From: Spirochaetales bacterium
Lineage (GTDB): Bacteria > Spirochaetota > Spirochaetia > Sphaerochaetales > Sphaerochaetaceae
Length of the DNA stretch: 5,607 nt
Assembly: GCA_012519125.1 (NCBI GenBank)
Contig: JAAYQY010000329.1
Location: 1 to 5,607 of the forward strand
Direction of reading: 5' to 3'
Position 1 is the stretch's first letter, and each line of letters starts with the position of its first letter. The position numbers and the translations under genes were made by a program. The notes under the pieces were generated by a model, which made no database searches, had not been told where the DNA came from, and saw nothing but the letters and a program-made list of their open reading frames with translations. Shown in pieces: positions 5,275 to 5,607 of the stretch.

Positions 5275-5607
5275 TTAGTTTCCCTTGTACGTGTAGCCGA
5301 TGCCCCAGACTGTTTTTATTCGCTGGCCGTAGGAGCCGAGTTTTCGGCGGATGGTGGCAACTTGCACATCGATGCTGCGGTCGGTTACCGGATAGTCGCT
5401 GCCCTTTACCTTGGTAATCATCTGGTTGCGGGTGAAGACTTGCTCGGGATTGGAGGCAAGCAGGTAGAGCAGGGAAAATTCCGTGGCGGTAAGTTCGACT
5501 TCACTGCCGTCTAAGAGGCACTGGTGTTTTTCCTTGTCCATGACCAGCCCTGCATGATGGACTGCACTGCTGCTGCTCGATTCGCTGAGGCGACGAAGGA
5601 CAGCCCG
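5275..5607 (-). CDS. OmpR/PhoB-family response regulator, C-terminal DNA-binding part (5' end off window)
   Basis: The 110 visible residues run to a TAA at 5277 to 5275, and the frame is open to the right edge. They start with RAVLRR, the usual end of a receiver domain. A serine-rich linker (SESSSSSAVHHAG) follows, then a complete winged-helix domain: LTATEFSLLYLLASNP, VFTRNQMITKVKG, the recognition-helix region TDRSIDVQVATIRRKLG and the closing hairpin WGIGYTYKG. The receiver domain with its phosphorylated aspartate lies outside the window, as would any partner histidine kinase. An in-frame ATG at 5541 lies inside the linker and is not the gene start. The gene converges on the plus-strand gene with a 4-bp gap and no visible terminator between them. 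Target genes cannot be read from this sequence. Confidence 0.93.
   Translation of the reverse strand, partial: RAVLRRLSESSSSSAVHHAGLVMDKEKHQCLLDGSEVELTATEFSLLYLLASNPEQVFTRNQMITKVKGSDYPVTDRSIDVQVATIRRKLGSYGQRIKTVWGIGYTYKGN

Noticed and set aside
1..5607. tRNA, rRNA, CRISPR array or riboswitch, including a molybdenum-cofactor riboswitch before yqeC
   Set aside because: The 92-bp region before yqeC is too short and lacks a Moco-type fold by eye, and no repeat-spacer pattern or tRNA-like cloverleaf was seen in the window.

Overview
The window is a compact, gene-dense bacterial region with GC content a little above half by eye. It is dominated by a leftward (minus-strand) cluster for maturation of a molybdenum hydroxylase, probably of the selenium-dependent type. 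I read this from the YqeC protein, the YqeB domain and the EF2568-type class V aminotransferase, which are recognised companions of orphan SelD in anaerobes and facultative anaerobes. An anaerobic fermenter is therefore likely (a spirochaete such as Sphaerochaeta, or a Firmicute). The sequence alone does not settle the lineage.

Layout in transcription order on the minus strand: yqeC (start near 4560, end 3862); a 600-residue XdhC-YqeB fusion (3858 to 2056); a 64-nt gap holding a hairpin followed by five Ts; an EF2568-type cysteine desulfurase-like protein (1991 to 864); and a second XdhC-family protein (start 853) that runs off the left edge. In this second XdhC the Rossmann domain comes first and the CoxI-like domain last, the reverse of classical XdhC. 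The two XdhC-type reading frames share an identical 11-base translation-initiation block (ATAAGGATTGA) at the same distance from ATG.

At the right, a divergent plus-strand gene (4653 to 5270) encodes a 205-residue protein of no assigned function. By eye its N-terminal part resembles the RuvC-like DEDD domain of IS110-family transposases, but most acidic catalytic positions appear lost and the C-terminal serine domain is absent. It converges, with a 4-bp gap, on the C-terminal end of an OmpR/PhoB-type response regulator that enters from the right edge. The 92-bp divergent intergenic region carries an 8-bp inverted repeat just ahead of yqeC.

How the genes could work together: XdhC proteins bind molybdenum cofactor and protect or deliver it. 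The desulfurase-like enzyme would mobilise S or Se for the terminal ligand on Mo, and YqeB and YqeC are required accessory factors of unresolved chemistry. The hydroxylase itself, selD and a cofactor nucleotidyltransferase are not in the window and would be expected in the flanks. There is no tRNA, rRNA, CRISPR array or intact mobile element here, and no gene-free stretch above 300 bases.
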